Assembly: GCA_913043285.1 (NCBI GenBank)
Contig: CAJWML010000001.1
Location: 1 to 64,000 of the forward strand
Source of the DNA: CAKZNE01 sp002695025
GTDB lineage: Bacteria; Bacteroidota; Bacteroidia; Flavobacteriales; Schleiferiaceae
Reading direction: 5' to 3'
DNA length: 64,000 bases
A program made the translations under genes and the position numbers. This document shows, in pieces, positions 33,349-42,545 of this stretch. The notes below the pieces were generated by a model, which worked only from the letters and a program-made list of their open reading frames with translations, did no database searches and had not been told where the DNA came from. Within the stretch, counting starts at the first letter, position 1. Each line of letters opens with the position of its first letter.

Positions 33349-34227
33349 ATGCTGAACCGGAAGCAGAGGCTGCTCATTTTCAAACTTTCTGCCTTGCTTT
33401 CGCTGGTGCGTTGGTACAATATCTTTTTCCTGGCCCTGTCTCAATATCTGGCCGTAATTTTTATTCTCAACGACCCGGCCAACTGGATCAACACTCTTTT
33501 GAATATTGACCTGCACCTCATCGTTTTCGCTTCACTTTTCTGCGTGGCGGGTGGTTATATCATTAACAACTTTTACGATCTTGAAAAAGACCTTATCAAC
33601 CGTCCCAATAAAACCTTATATGAAAAGATCGTAAAGCAATCCACTGCCCTGCGGTTGTATTTTCTGTTCAATGTAATCGGGGCGCTGTTGGGCTTCCTGG
33701 TTTCCTTTAACGTATTCCTATTTTTCAGTGCCTTCATATTCTTCATGTGGCTGTACTCCCACAAGCTGAAGAAGATCACTTTTATCGGGAATATGGTGGC
33801 GGCCCTGCTGGCCATTACTCCTTTTTTTGCCATCTTCATTTACTATCACCTGGAAGACCTATTGATCATCACCTACATCAGCTTTATCCTGCTCGTCATC
33901 TTTATCCGGGAGATCATCAAAGACCTGGAGGCTCTGAAGGGCGATGTGATTATTGGTTACCATACCTTACCCGCTACCATTGGTATTTATCGCACTAAGT
34001 GGATAATCGTGGCTTTTGCCTTAAGCGGTTTTATACCGGCCACCGCTATTTTTATCAAAACCGGTTTCAGCGGGGTAAGTTATTATATGGCTGCGGGACT
34101 GGCTGGGCTGCTTATTTCCATTGCCTTCCTGCTGATGGCACAGAAAAAGAAGCACTACGTGATGCTCAATAATATGTACCGCTTGCTGATCATTGGTGGT
34201 ATTTTAAGCCTGATGTTGTTTACCTGA
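33349..34227 (+). CDS. UbiA-family prenyltransferase
   Basis: 292 residues, about 8-9 membrane helices. First Asp-rich motif NNFYDLEKDLINRP and second motif KDLEALKGD are intact, so it likely transfers a prenyl chain. After the mevalonate genes; resembles geranylgeranylglyceryl-phosphate-type or menaquinone-type enzymes, but the acceptor is not evident. Its stop overlaps the convergent GH gene by 8 bases. Confidence 0.88.
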   Translation: MLNRKQRLLIFKLSALLSLVRWYNIFFLALSQYLAVIFILNDPANWINTLLNIDLHLIVFASLFCVAGGYIINNFYDLEKDLINRPNKTLYEKIVKQSTALRLYFLFNVIGALLGFLVSFNVFLFFSAFIFFMWLYSHKLKKITFIGNMVAALLAITPFFAIFIYYHLEDLLIITYISFILLVIFIREIIKDLEALKGDVIIGYHTLPATIGIYRTKWIIVAFALSGFIPATAIFIKTGFSGVSYYMAAGLAGLLISIAFLLMAQKKKHYVMLNNMYRLLIIGGILSLMLFT

Positions 34228-35230
34228 AATACCATTTTGCAATGGTTTGCGCCACCGGCTTATTCTGAGGTGTAAACCGGTTGTTTTGAGGTCCACCGGC
34301 ATGTTCATGATCAGGATGCCATTTCCAGATAAAGCCTCCCGCAAACCAGGGTTGTTCCCAAAAAGTTTCAAAAAGCGCCTGGTAAGCATTCTGTTGGGCT
34401 TCCAGGTTTACTCCTTCGTAATGTTCCATGTGCCAGGGTTTATCGGCACAATGGTCCGAGCTACGATAACCATACTCCGTAAAAAGTACCGGTTTATTAA
34501 CTTTCCGCTGGTGCTCCTGCATGGAAACCAACCAGGGCGCCCAGCCATCCTTACATTGTTGGACCGTAGGCGTTTTAGCACCCGATACCGGAAAATAGGC
34601 GTCAATGCCGATATAATCCAGTTTATTCCAGTGCGGAAAGCTCTGGTAGGAATCCCAGTTACCGGCATAGGTGAGCTTACCGCTGTAATTAGCCCGCACC
34701 GAATCGATCAATAAAGACCAGAACTCCGGGCGTTGCTCATGGAAGTTCTTCCACTCTACCCCTATGCAAAAAGCACCACAATTCAAGGAGTTTGCCAGGC
34801 GGGCAAAGTGCAGTATATAATTGTAATAGGATTGTTCCAGCTGCCGCCAGCCTTCCTCCGTAGCAGGACTATAATCCCCGGTAAAATCACCGTGCCTGAT
34901 CCATACCTGCGGCTTTAGCATCACTTCCAGGTTATGAGCGTGAGCGTACTGCGACATGGTAGCCACACCTGTATCCTTCTCACCCCACCACTGCCAGTCC
35001 AGGTTGTAAAAAACCTGTCCTTTTTCATCTCCAATAAAACCGTAAGGAATGATCGCCACCCAATCAGCACGCAACCTCACCAAGGGATCAAAGGCTCCCG
35101 GCTCTATAGCTTTGGAAGGGCTTACCCAATTTACCCCACGCATTATATCATTCACCTCCTCTTCAACAGTTGGCTGTTGCCCGCAACTGATGCCCAGGCT
35201 TAAAAGAAAAACAATCAGGGGCCTAGGCAT
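34220..35230 (-). CDS. GH113-like glycoside hydrolase (beta-mannanase-type), lipoprotein
   Basis: 336 residues. Short signal with lipobox LGISC. TIM-barrel motifs: MRGVNWVSPSKA, MLKPQVWIRHGDFTGDY, FCIGVEWKN (candidate acid/base Glu) and VLFTEYGYRS (candidate nucleophile Glu), as in GH113 beta-mannanases. Overlaps the upstream GT-C gene by 8 bases, which places it in the glycan operon and suggests trimming or release of the polymer made there. Confidence 0.75.
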   Translation of the reverse strand: MPRPLIVFLLSLGISCGQQPTVEEEVNDIMRGVNWVSPSKAIEPGAFDPLVRLRADWVAIIPYGFIGDEKGQVFYNLDWQWWGEKDTGVATMSQYAHAHNLEVMLKPQVWIRHGDFTGDYSPATEEGWRQLEQSYYNYILHFARLANSLNCGAFCIGVEWKNFHEQRPEFWSLLIDSVRANYSGKLTYAGNWDSYQSFPHWNKLDYIGIDAYFPVSGAKTPTVQQCKDGWAPWLVSMQEHQRKVNKPVLFTEYGYRSSDHCADKPWHMEHYEGVNLEAQQNAYQALFETFWEQPWFAGGFIWKWHPDHEHAGGPQNNRFTPQNKPVAQTIAKWYFR

Positions 35231-36581
35231 GGGTATAGGATTTTACGGGTAAGGGTGGTGTAACTCCTTTCCTGAGTTCATAGATCATTACAGTAAAGAC
35301 CACTGAGTATTCCAGGGCTACCAGCCAGAGGTTTTCCCGGTAATCCCTATAACCGTAGGCGGCATAGCTCAGGATAACTACAGCGCTCCAGGCCACTGGG
35401 AAACGGTAGCCACTCCATATGGACACAGCGAGAGGAACCGCCACATACCAGGGATGTACCGTGGTTGACAGGGCATAGTAAATGGTAATCGCCCAAAGCA
35501 TGGAGGTCATCAATACCCGGGGCTCTTTGTTTTGGCGGACAAAGGCCAGTAACACTATGGAAATAAATGTAACTACCGGTAAAATTCGACCGGCTGTTTG
35601 GATGATATTATAGCCGGTTACTTCATATCCGATGGCCCGCACGATGTAGTACACACTGGCGTTGAATTCAAAATTCTGGAAGTATAGTTCGATGCTGCTC
35701 ATAAAGTTGGCGATCAATGCTTCGCTAATAAAAGGAGCAAAAAGAAGAAGTACTATCAGAGCAGTCACCAGATAATAGCCTATCGCCTGTTTAAGGCCCA
35801 GTTTCTTAAAGAATAACGGCAGGAAAAGGAGGGGAATAAGTTTTACACTTACTGACAGGCCCAGCACTACTGCTGAACCAACCCATTTTTGGGTTAACAA
35901 CAAGTAAATGGACCACAACAAAAAGAAGATCATTACCCCTTCAAAATGAAGGTTACCGGTAAATTCAAGGATCACAAAAGGATTGAGCAGGTAGAAATAA
36001 ATACAGCGTTCACTGATACCCAAATAACGCAACAACTTACGACCCATCCACCAGATACCTATATCTGCAGCTATCACAACCATACGTAGCGTCAGTACAC
36101 TGACCAGTATACTTTGGGACCCCACCAGTGCAGCCAGAAAAAAACAAAGTTGATTCAAAGGTGGGTACACCGTATAATGGCTGGCGTTCAGCTCACCCAT
36201 ACCTTTCGCCAACTGAGCGCCCTGATGCACCACTTCAGCATTTTCTTCCTGCAAAAAACCGAGCGGGAAACTCAAATAGGGATTGAAGCCTTCCAGCAAG
36301 AGGCGGCCATCCCATATAAAACGGTAGAAATCATTGGAAAGCTCCGGGGTGCTTACGACAAAGATCAGCCGGAAAACCAAGGCCAGAAAAGCCAGGAAAC
36401 CGAAACTGAAAGCAGCACGATTGAGGAAATAAAGGAAACCGCCAAAGCTTATCCCGTAATACATCAACAGCAAGCCAAAATCTTCGCGGGTCACTCCATA
36501 CGCCAGATTAAAATAGGAGATCACCACCAGCAATATGATTGCCAGTACCTGCCCAATCGGGGCTTTGCCTAGGCGCGACAT
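35223..36581 (-). CDS. GT-C membrane glycosyltransferase (GT87/mannosyltransferase-like)
   Basis: 452 residues, about 11-12 membrane helices. After the second helix comes SNDFYRFIWDGRLLLEGFNPYLSFP, the acidic loop of lipid-linked-sugar GT-C enzymes. YPPLNQLCFFLAALV and VSVKLIPLLFLP occur in related polyprenyl-phosphate-mannose-dependent enzymes. It overlaps the CslA-like GT2 gene (13 bases) and the GH gene (8 bases). With the DPM1-like gene in the same operon, mannose from a polyprenyl carrier is a reasonable guess. Confidence 0.8.
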   Translation of the reverse strand: MSRLGKAPIGQVLAIILLVVISYFNLAYGVTREDFGLLLMYYGISFGGFLYFLNRAAFSFGFLAFLALVFRLIFVVSTPELSNDFYRFIWDGRLLLEGFNPYLSFPLGFLQEENAEVVHQGAQLAKGMGELNASHYTVYPPLNQLCFFLAALVGSQSILVSVLTLRMVVIAADIGIWWMGRKLLRYLGISERCIYFYLLNPFVILEFTGNLHFEGVMIFFLLWSIYLLLTQKWVGSAVVLGLSVSVKLIPLLFLPLFFKKLGLKQAIGYYLVTALIVLLLFAPFISEALIANFMSSIELYFQNFEFNASVYYIVRAIGYEVTGYNIIQTAGRILPVVTFISIVLLAFVRQNKEPRVLMTSMLWAITIYYALSTTVHPWYVAVPLAVSIWSGYRFPVAWSAVVILSYAAYGYRDYRENLWLVALEYSVVFTVMIYELRKGVTPPLPVKSYTHA

Positions 36582-38032
36582 GTTACGGATTTGTAGAACA
36601 CGAAGCCAAAACCAAAGAAGAGCATCAAGTGAAAAGGAAACAGGCCAAAATCACCCAGCAGGAAAGCGCTAACCACACCAAAAGCAAAATACAGCATCAG
36701 CAACCCCTCCAGCCAGTTAACCCAGGAGAGCCTGAATTGCACATACTTATTTTCCCGCCAACTGTCCTTTACCGTTAGCACGTTAAACTTGGGTGTACGT
36801 ATAAATCCACTCTTTTTCCCCATGTGCCCTTCCAGCACGGCTACCGTATTTTGTAGTGAAAAGCCCAGGATCACGGAATAAAAGATCACAAACTCCCTTA
36901 GATACGCCATGAATGTGCGGAAACCTCCTCCGTGTATCCTCCGGTAAGCCACCCAGTACATCCCCATAAAGATCAACGTACTCACCAGCACTATACTGGA
37001 CAACGCAAAGAACAGGCTGTATTCCGGACTGAAGAATTTAATGTACAACATAGGAATACTCAATACCGAAACCAACAGTACATTGATGAACATACTGCTA
37101 TTGAGCAAATGGAAAAAAGCGTGTATACGCGTTTTTAAAGGTGCTGTCTTTCGTGAAAAAAGCAGCTTTTTCATTTTCTGAAAATTCTCGGCCCCGCCCT
37201 TGTTCCAGCGGAATTGCTGGGAACGTGCCGCACTGATCAGCACAGGGAGTTCACCCGGGGTTTCCACTTCTTCCAGGTATTTGAATTTCCAGCCCCTGAT
37301 CTGCGAACGGTAACTGAGGTCCAGGTCTTCCGTAATAGTATCGCTCTGCCAATTACCGGCATCTTCAATGCACTGCTTCCGCCATACACCGGCTGTGCCG
37401 TTGAAATTGATAAAGTGGTTTCCTGAATTACGACCTACCTGTTCTACGGTAAAATGGGCATCCAGAGCAAAGGCTTGCACACGGGTGAGCCAGGAATAAT
37501 CGCGATTGAGATGCCCCCAGCGGGTTTGCACCACTCCAATACCAGGATCGGAAAAATGGGGAATGGTCCTGCGCAGGAAATCCGGATTAGGTATAAAATC
37601 CGCATCAAAAATGGCCAGGAATTCTCCACGGGCAACTGCCATACCCGCCTTAAGGGCTCCTGCCTTATAACCCTGTCGGTGCGTACGATGGATATATTTT
37701 ATAGCAAACCCTTCAGCCTGCAACTCTTGCACCTTTTGACACGTAAGCTCTCTGGACTCATCGGTAGAGTCATCCAGCACCTGTATCTCCAGTTTATCAG
37801 CCGGATAATCCAATTGCACCGCAGCCTCCAGGAGGCGCTCTACCACGTACAATTCATTGAATACCGGTAGCTGAACGGTAACCGTAGGCCAGGTAGAAGG
37901 TGTTGCGGGTTCTTCCTTTTCCAGTTTCTGTGCTTTCACATAATGGATCAGGAGGTTGAGCTGCACAAAACTATAGGCCAGTATTACCAGCAGGCAAAGT
38001 GAATACACTATGATCAGCACCAATTCCATCAA
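36569..38032 (-). CDS. CslA/cellulose-synthase-like processive GT2
   Basis: 487 residues. One N-terminal membrane helix, GT2 domain with VLDDSTDES, FDADFIPN (DxD), TITEDLD (TED base) and QQFRWNKGG (QxxRW-type), then four to five C-terminal membrane helices. These four motifs define processive synthases; the layout is closest to CslA/mannan-type enzymes. Same operon as a DPM1-like GT2, a GT-C protein and a GH113-like hydrolase, which supports a mannan-like product (inference). Confidence 0.88.
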   Translation of the reverse strand: MMELVLIIVYSLCLLVILAYSFVQLNLLIHYVKAQKLEKEEPATPSTWPTVTVQLPVFNELYVVERLLEAAVQLDYPADKLEIQVLDDSTDESRELTCQKVQELQAEGFAIKYIHRTHRQGYKAGALKAGMAVARGEFLAIFDADFIPNPDFLRRTIPHFSDPGIGVVQTRWGHLNRDYSWLTRVQAFALDAHFTVEQVGRNSGNHFINFNGTAGVWRKQCIEDAGNWQSDTITEDLDLSYRSQIRGWKFKYLEEVETPGELPVLISAARSQQFRWNKGGAENFQKMKKLLFSRKTAPLKTRIHAFFHLLNSSMFINVLLVSVLSIPMLYIKFFSPEYSLFFALSSIVLVSTLIFMGMYWVAYRRIHGGGFRTFMAYLREFVIFYSVILGFSLQNTVAVLEGHMGKKSGFIRTPKFNVLTVKDSWRENKYVQFRLSWVNWLEGLLMLYFAFGVVSAFLLGDFGLFPFHLMLFFGFGFVFYKSVTCRA

Positions 38033-38721
38033 CGCAAACTGTATTTGAATATGAGGCCGAGTATTTTATAACCGGCCAGCAAAGTTCCTTTAATTGTTCC
38101 GGATATCTTCGACACCCCGATACGGTTCCGGTAATGTACCGGAACCTCGGTATAGTTTAGTTTTCTTTTCAGGACCTTGATCTGCATTTCCACGGTCCAT
38201 CCAAAGGTCTTATCCTGCATATTCAGTTCCATCAACCTGTCATAACGTATAGCCCTGAAAGGTCCTAGATCGGTAAACCGGGAACCATAGATCAGCCTCA
38301 TCAACCGGGTAGCCAGCCAGTTGCCAAACACCTGTGGAAAGGTCATGGAACCTCTTTCACGTAAATCCTTTTTCCGGGTACCGATAACCAGGTCCATACC
38401 CTCATTGCTAATAGGAGCCACCACCTTTGGCAGCTCTTCCGGGTGGTCGGAATAGTCGGCATCCATGAACACAATTATATCAGGTAAGAGTTCCTGCCCT
38501 GCTATATAATCCATCCCCGCCAGGCAGGCATAGCCGTAACCTCGCCTGGGTTCATCAACAACGGTCACTCCCGCCTGCTGGGCCACCCGGGCAGTCATAT
38601 CCGTTGAATTATTATTGACCACCACAATCTCGTCCACCTTATCCGCTGGAATGTCTTGTACCACACGCACTACGGACTCCTGCTCATTAAAGGCAGGGAT
38701 GATCACCTTGATTACCGTCAT
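38029..38721 (-). CDS. DPM1-like GT2 (dolichyl/polyprenyl-phosphate mannose synthase type)
   Basis: 230 residues, no C-terminal membrane helices. KVIIPAFNEQESV, VVNNNSTDMT, MDADYSDHPEELPKVV (DxD) and GPFRAIRYDRLMELNM. Likely makes a polyprenyl-phosphate sugar that feeds the GT-C enzyme of the same operon. Overlaps the CslA-like gene by 4 bases and directly follows the Fe-S gene. Confidence 0.88.
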   Translation of the reverse strand: MTVIKVIIPAFNEQESVVRVVQDIPADKVDEIVVVNNNSTDMTARVAQQAGVTVVDEPRRGYGYACLAGMDYIAGQELLPDIIVFMDADYSDHPEELPKVVAPISNEGMDLVIGTRKKDLRERGSMTFPQVFGNWLATRLMRLIYGSRFTDLGPFRAIRYDRLMELNMQDKTFGWTVEMQIKVLKRKLNYTEVPVHYRNRIGVSKISGTIKGTLLAGYKILGLIFKYSLR

Positions 38722-40281
38722 CTACTTTTTGATATACTCCATCAGGTTATCCGCATTACCGATAAATGCGGGATCTTCCTTCATGCGATTATTGGGCGAA
38801 CCGTTTTCCAGTTTTAAAACCCCGCGTGGGCAAACCGCGGAGCAAATACCACAGCCTACACAGGAGGAGCGTACAATATTCTGCCCGCTTTGGGCGTAGG
38901 AACGTACATCAATACCCATTTCGCAATAGGTGGAACAGTTGCCGCAGGAAATACATTGCCCCCCGTTGGTGGTGATCCTGAAGCGTGAAAATATGCGTTG
39001 CTGAAAGCCCAGGATAGCAGCCATAGGGCAACCGAAACGGCACCACACCCTGCTGCCCAGCAAGGGGTAAAAGCCTACCCCGATGACTCCTGAAAATGCA
39101 GCGCCTATGGCAAAACCATAGGCAGAGCGCAGTTTTTGGCTGTCCACAAAAAGGATCTTGGCCGGTGTAGCGAAATAATGAATGAGCACTACTCCCGCCA
39201 TCAGTGCAGCTACCGACAGAAAAATGGCACGGGTTTGCCCGTTGAAGTGTTTTCTGCGAAAAAAGGCTACCAGTACTCCAATAAGCAGTAAGAGTATCAC
39301 CAAACCCCAGATAAGCTGGGCTCGGGCGACTTCACTGAGATAGGATGTTACCACGCCCACCGTCATCAGGATAGCAAATACGGTCACCAGATGAATACTC
39401 CAGCGTTCTAAGCGCCAGGCTGAGAGTTTTTTACTGGACAAATGCCGGAAGGGGTCTCCGGCTGTTTCAGCCAGACCTCCGCAGCCACACACCCAGGAAC
39501 AATACCAGCGCTTACCGTAAAGGTAAGTTAGAACGGGGGAGATAATAAATATCATGGCCACACCGAACAACAGCATAAAAAGACCCAGGTTACCACTATC
39601 CAAAAAGCTGTTGACGCTCCACTCATCAAAGAAGTCGTAGTTGAGCGGCCACATTTCTTTAAAATCATTGTAGGGGTAATTAAGCCTGATGAGGAATTCA
39701 GGTAAAAGGAAGGCAAAACCCAGTTGAAAGAACATCACTGAAATGGTGCGAAAAAGCTGGTAACGATTATGGCGGTATTTAAGGATGAATTTAAAGCCAA
39801 AAGCCAGGATAGCCAGGGTGTACAAAGCACCATACATAAACCATTGGCTGGCCGGCTCACCTTTGAGGAACTGGCTCAAAGGATCAAAAAGCGCCACCAG
39901 CCCGGTATTGGGGGCGCCATCTTTACCCAGCCCCAGGTATTGCGGGTACCAGTAGAGCAGTATGTAGAACAGGGTAAGCACTATTCCTGCCATCCAGCCC
40001 AGGGCACCACGACTGGTCAATGATTTAAAATACACCCCGTTATTCCGGATACCGGCCGGCTGGTTTAAATAGGTGCGCTGCGCATACACCACCGCTCCCA
40101 CCATTATAGCGCCTATTGAAATAGCCAGCCAAAGTGCATTATTGGAAAAGGTAACGCCAAAAGCGGTAATAAGGAGAAGAGCCAGCCCGGTAAGCCCGAG
40201 GGCAACAGCGCCTTTCTGCACCGCATCCAACTGGTGGGTATCTGGTTTGGCGAGTGATATGCTGATGTATTCTTTTTCCAT
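38722..40281 (-). CDS. Membrane-bound polyferredoxin (NapH/NosR-like, 4Fe-4S)
   Basis: 519 residues, about 10-12 membrane helices. Two CxxxC-type loops between helices, WYCSWVCGCGG and WCRFGCP, as in NapH/NosR/RdxA proteins, and a C-terminal double ferredoxin, CISCGNCSTYCEMGI and CVGCGICSAVCPRG, giving two [4Fe-4S] clusters. Electrons probably pass between a membrane carrier and a partner. It lies 10 bases after an FAD/NAD(P) oxidoreductase gene and directly before the glycosyltransferase genes. Confidence 0.88.
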   Translation of the reverse strand: MEKEYISISLAKPDTHQLDAVQKGAVALGLTGLALLLITAFGVTFSNNALWLAISIGAIMVGAVVYAQRTYLNQPAGIRNNGVYFKSLTSRGALGWMAGIVLTLFYILLYWYPQYLGLGKDGAPNTGLVALFDPLSQFLKGEPASQWFMYGALYTLAILAFGFKFILKYRHNRYQLFRTISVMFFQLGFAFLLPEFLIRLNYPYNDFKEMWPLNYDFFDEWSVNSFLDSGNLGLFMLLFGVAMIFIISPVLTYLYGKRWYCSWVCGCGGLAETAGDPFRHLSSKKLSAWRLERWSIHLVTVFAILMTVGVVTSYLSEVARAQLIWGLVILLLLIGVLVAFFRRKHFNGQTRAIFLSVAALMAGVVLIHYFATPAKILFVDSQKLRSAYGFAIGAAFSGVIGVGFYPLLGSRVWCRFGCPMAAILGFQQRIFSRFRITTNGGQCISCGNCSTYCEMGIDVRSYAQSGQNIVRSSCVGCGICSAVCPRGVLKLENGSPNNRMKEDPAFIGNADNLMEYIKK

Positions 40282-40291
40282 ACTTCCGGGA

Positions 40292-41581
40292 TTAAGCTAT
40301 AGCGGTTCGTCCTTTAAAGTGTTTACGGATGGCCTTCTCGTGCCTGCGGTAAAATTCAGGGTCAAAATTGGCGGTTTCCAGAGCCTTTACTACTTCGTTA
40401 ATATGGACTTTTTGCCTTATCCAGCTATCGCACACCTCATGCCGCAAACGAATGCCAAAGGCATTAACGCCCAGCAGGGCTCCATTTGTAGTATTATAGA
40501 CCAGCCGTAGGGCTTTCTTACCATCCTGGTGTTCCCAATACAGGCTGGCTTCATTTTCTTTGGGTTTGGACCACACCCATCCGTAGGTTTGGTATTCAAT
40601 ATCAAAGAACTTGGCAGAATTGAACCAATTGTCCGGTGCATACTCAACCCGCTTACCACAAATATTCTGGGCTACCACTTCTCCCATCATCCGGCCGGTA
40701 TACCATACCTGCTCCACCGCTTTACGTTCACCTATGGCCTGGCGCTGCTCGGCACAGTCACCGGCTGCATACACATCCGGCACATTGGTTTCCAGCCTTC
40801 GGTTTACCAGTACTCCTTTATTGGTTTCAATACCGGAGCCTTCCAGGAAACTGATGTTGGGATGCACACCAACGGTAAGTCCTACTAATTGGCATTCTAT
40901 TTCTTCACCTTTTTTGGTCTTTATTGCCTTTACTCTACCGTTACTATCGGCCAGGATCTCTTCCAGTTCGCTTTCCAAACGGAGGTCAATATGATGTTCT
41001 TTAATGTGACGGCTGATCATTGCGGATTCTTCATCCGGCAAAACACTGTTCCAGAAATTCTTTTCCCGCACCAGCATCGTAACCGGTATATTCCGGCTAT
41101 GGAGCATTTCGGCAAGTTCAATACCTATCAGGCCACCACCCACTATCACGGCCCGTTCGGTAGTAGCGGAATATTCTTCCAAAAGCTCCAGATCCTGTTT
41201 GGAATACAGCCCCTGAACACCCTGGTGATCCTGACCCGGCCAACCAAATTTATTGGGTAAGGAACCCGTGGCCAGCAATAGTTTATGGTAACGGATCACT
41301 TCTCCCGTCTGTAATCTTAACTCCTTACGGTCAGTATCCACCGCCATCACCCGGTCCCGCAGCAATTCCAGGCGGTTTCTACTCCAGAAATCATTCTCAT
41401 AGGGCTGTGTATGCTCAAACTGCATGTGTCCCATAAAAACGTACATCAGGGCTGTACGGGAAAAGAAGTAATCGGTTTCCTCAGAGATCATGGTAATGCG
41501 GCATGCGTTATCCAGTTTCCGGATATGCCGGGCTGCGGTGGCGCCCGCAATTCCATTTCCAATGATGACGATGTGATCCAT
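40292..41581 (-). CDS. FAD/NAD(P)-dependent pyridine nucleotide-disulfide-type oxidoreductase
   Basis: 429 residues. N-terminal FAD loop IVIIGNGIAGATAARHI, second Rossmann loop AVIVGGGLIGIELAEML for NAD(P)H, and VYAAGDCAEQ for FAD. No CxxC redox motif, so it is like NirB-type/rubredoxin-reductase-type or NDH-like proteins, with a C-terminal extra domain of about 120 residues. First gene of the minus-strand redox-glycan operon; likely electron donor or acceptor for the following polyferredoxin. Confidence 0.88.
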   Translation of the reverse strand: MDHIVIIGNGIAGATAARHIRKLDNACRITMISEETDYFFSRTALMYVFMGHMQFEHTQPYENDFWSRNRLELLRDRVMAVDTDRKELRLQTGEVIRYHKLLLATGSLPNKFGWPGQDHQGVQGLYSKQDLELLEEYSATTERAVIVGGGLIGIELAEMLHSRNIPVTMLVREKNFWNSVLPDEESAMISRHIKEHHIDLRLESELEEILADSNGRVKAIKTKKGEEIECQLVGLTVGVHPNISFLEGSGIETNKGVLVNRRLETNVPDVYAAGDCAEQRQAIGERKAVEQVWYTGRMMGEVVAQNICGKRVEYAPDNWFNSAKFFDIEYQTYGWVWSKPKENEASLYWEHQDGKKALRLVYNTTNGALLGVNAFGIRLRHEVCDSWIRQKVHINEVVKALETANFDPEFYRRHEKAIRKHFKGRTAIA

Positions 41582-41728
41582 GTAGGAGTGTTAGACTGTT
41601 AAAGCAAAAATAGCGGAACAGGTTTTCTACAAATGTAACCTGCCTTACAATTTACGCATGATCTCAGCATACGGATGTACAAGATGCATACTTAATGGAG
41701 TTATGTGCAAAAGTGAAGAACCGGGCAT

Positions 41729-41758
41729 TTGAGCGGTCGGCATATTCCAATATCTTTG
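41729..41758 (+). promoter_or_regulatory. Textbook Bacteroidota promoter
   Basis: TTG at 41729-41731, 19-base spacer, TATCTTTG at 41751-41758, 20 bases before ATG 41778. Confidence 0.7.
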
Positions 41759-41777
41759 GAATTTAAACCCACGTATT

Positions 41778-42545
41778 ATGCGCCTGTTCCCCACCTCCCT
41801 GCTCTGTGCGACCCTGCTGATGTTTAGCTGTGAAGACCCCAATTCCCTGAGTTCCGAAGATTTTGTGGCCGGTATTGAAGAAGCACATAAAAAGGAGGCG
41901 TTTGCCCAACAGGAAGCCGTGCTCTGTGACATTGTTCTAAGCTTTAACGGTAATGAACGCATTAACGGCACCATGATACTGCTCACCAATTCTCAAAAAG
42001 GAAGGTTGGACACCAAGGACGGAAAGACCATTATCTACGACCAGGGTGATGTATACTACTCTCCCGAGGTGGGAGACGCAAACAGCGCAATTTTTGACGC
42101 TTACACCTGGTCCTATTTTTTCCTGATGCCTTTTAAGTTGAGCGATCCGGGCACCCAATGGGAAGATTACTCCAACAAAGAACTCCAGGGCAAGATGTAC
42201 AATGTAAAGAAGCTGACCTTTGACGAAGGCACGGGAGGTTCGCCTGATGACTGGTACGTAATGTATAGCGACCCTAAAACCCATTTACTGTACAGTGCCG
42301 CCTACATTGTAACGGCCAATAAGAGCAAAGCAGAAGCTGAAAAGGATCCGCACGCCATTGAATACCTTAATTACGAAGATTCTGAAGGCGTTCCCTTTGC
42401 TAAACAATGGAATTTCTGGTCGTGGCGCCCCGGTAAAGGATTTACCAAAAAACTGGGTGAAGCCAACCTCAGCCGCATTCGGTTTACCGAACTCAACGAG
42501 AATTTCTTTGAGCCCTTACCGGGTATGCTAAAAGCACATCAGTGA
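41778..42545 (+). CDS. Lipoprotein, possibly DUF6503 family
   Basis: 255 residues, lipobox LMFSC (Cys 18). The section GIEEAHKKEAFAQQEAVLCDIVLSFNGNERINGTM and the central YDQGDVYYSPE, DWYVMYSDPKTHLLYSAAY resemble what I recall of DUF6503 lipoproteins that probably bind a hydrophobic molecule. Its last 7 bases overlap the convergent hydroxylase gene. Confidence 0.75.
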   Translation: MRLFPTSLLCATLLMFSCEDPNSLSSEDFVAGIEEAHKKEAFAQQEAVLCDIVLSFNGNERINGTMILLTNSQKGRLDTKDGKTIIYDQGDVYYSPEVGDANSAIFDAYTWSYFFLMPFKLSDPGTQWEDYSNKELQGKMYNVKKLTFDEGTGGSPDDWYVMYSDPKTHLLYSAAYIVTANKSKAEAEKDPHAIEYLNYEDSEGVPFAKQWNFWSWRPGKGFTKKLGEANLSRIRFTELNENFFEPLPGMLKAHQ

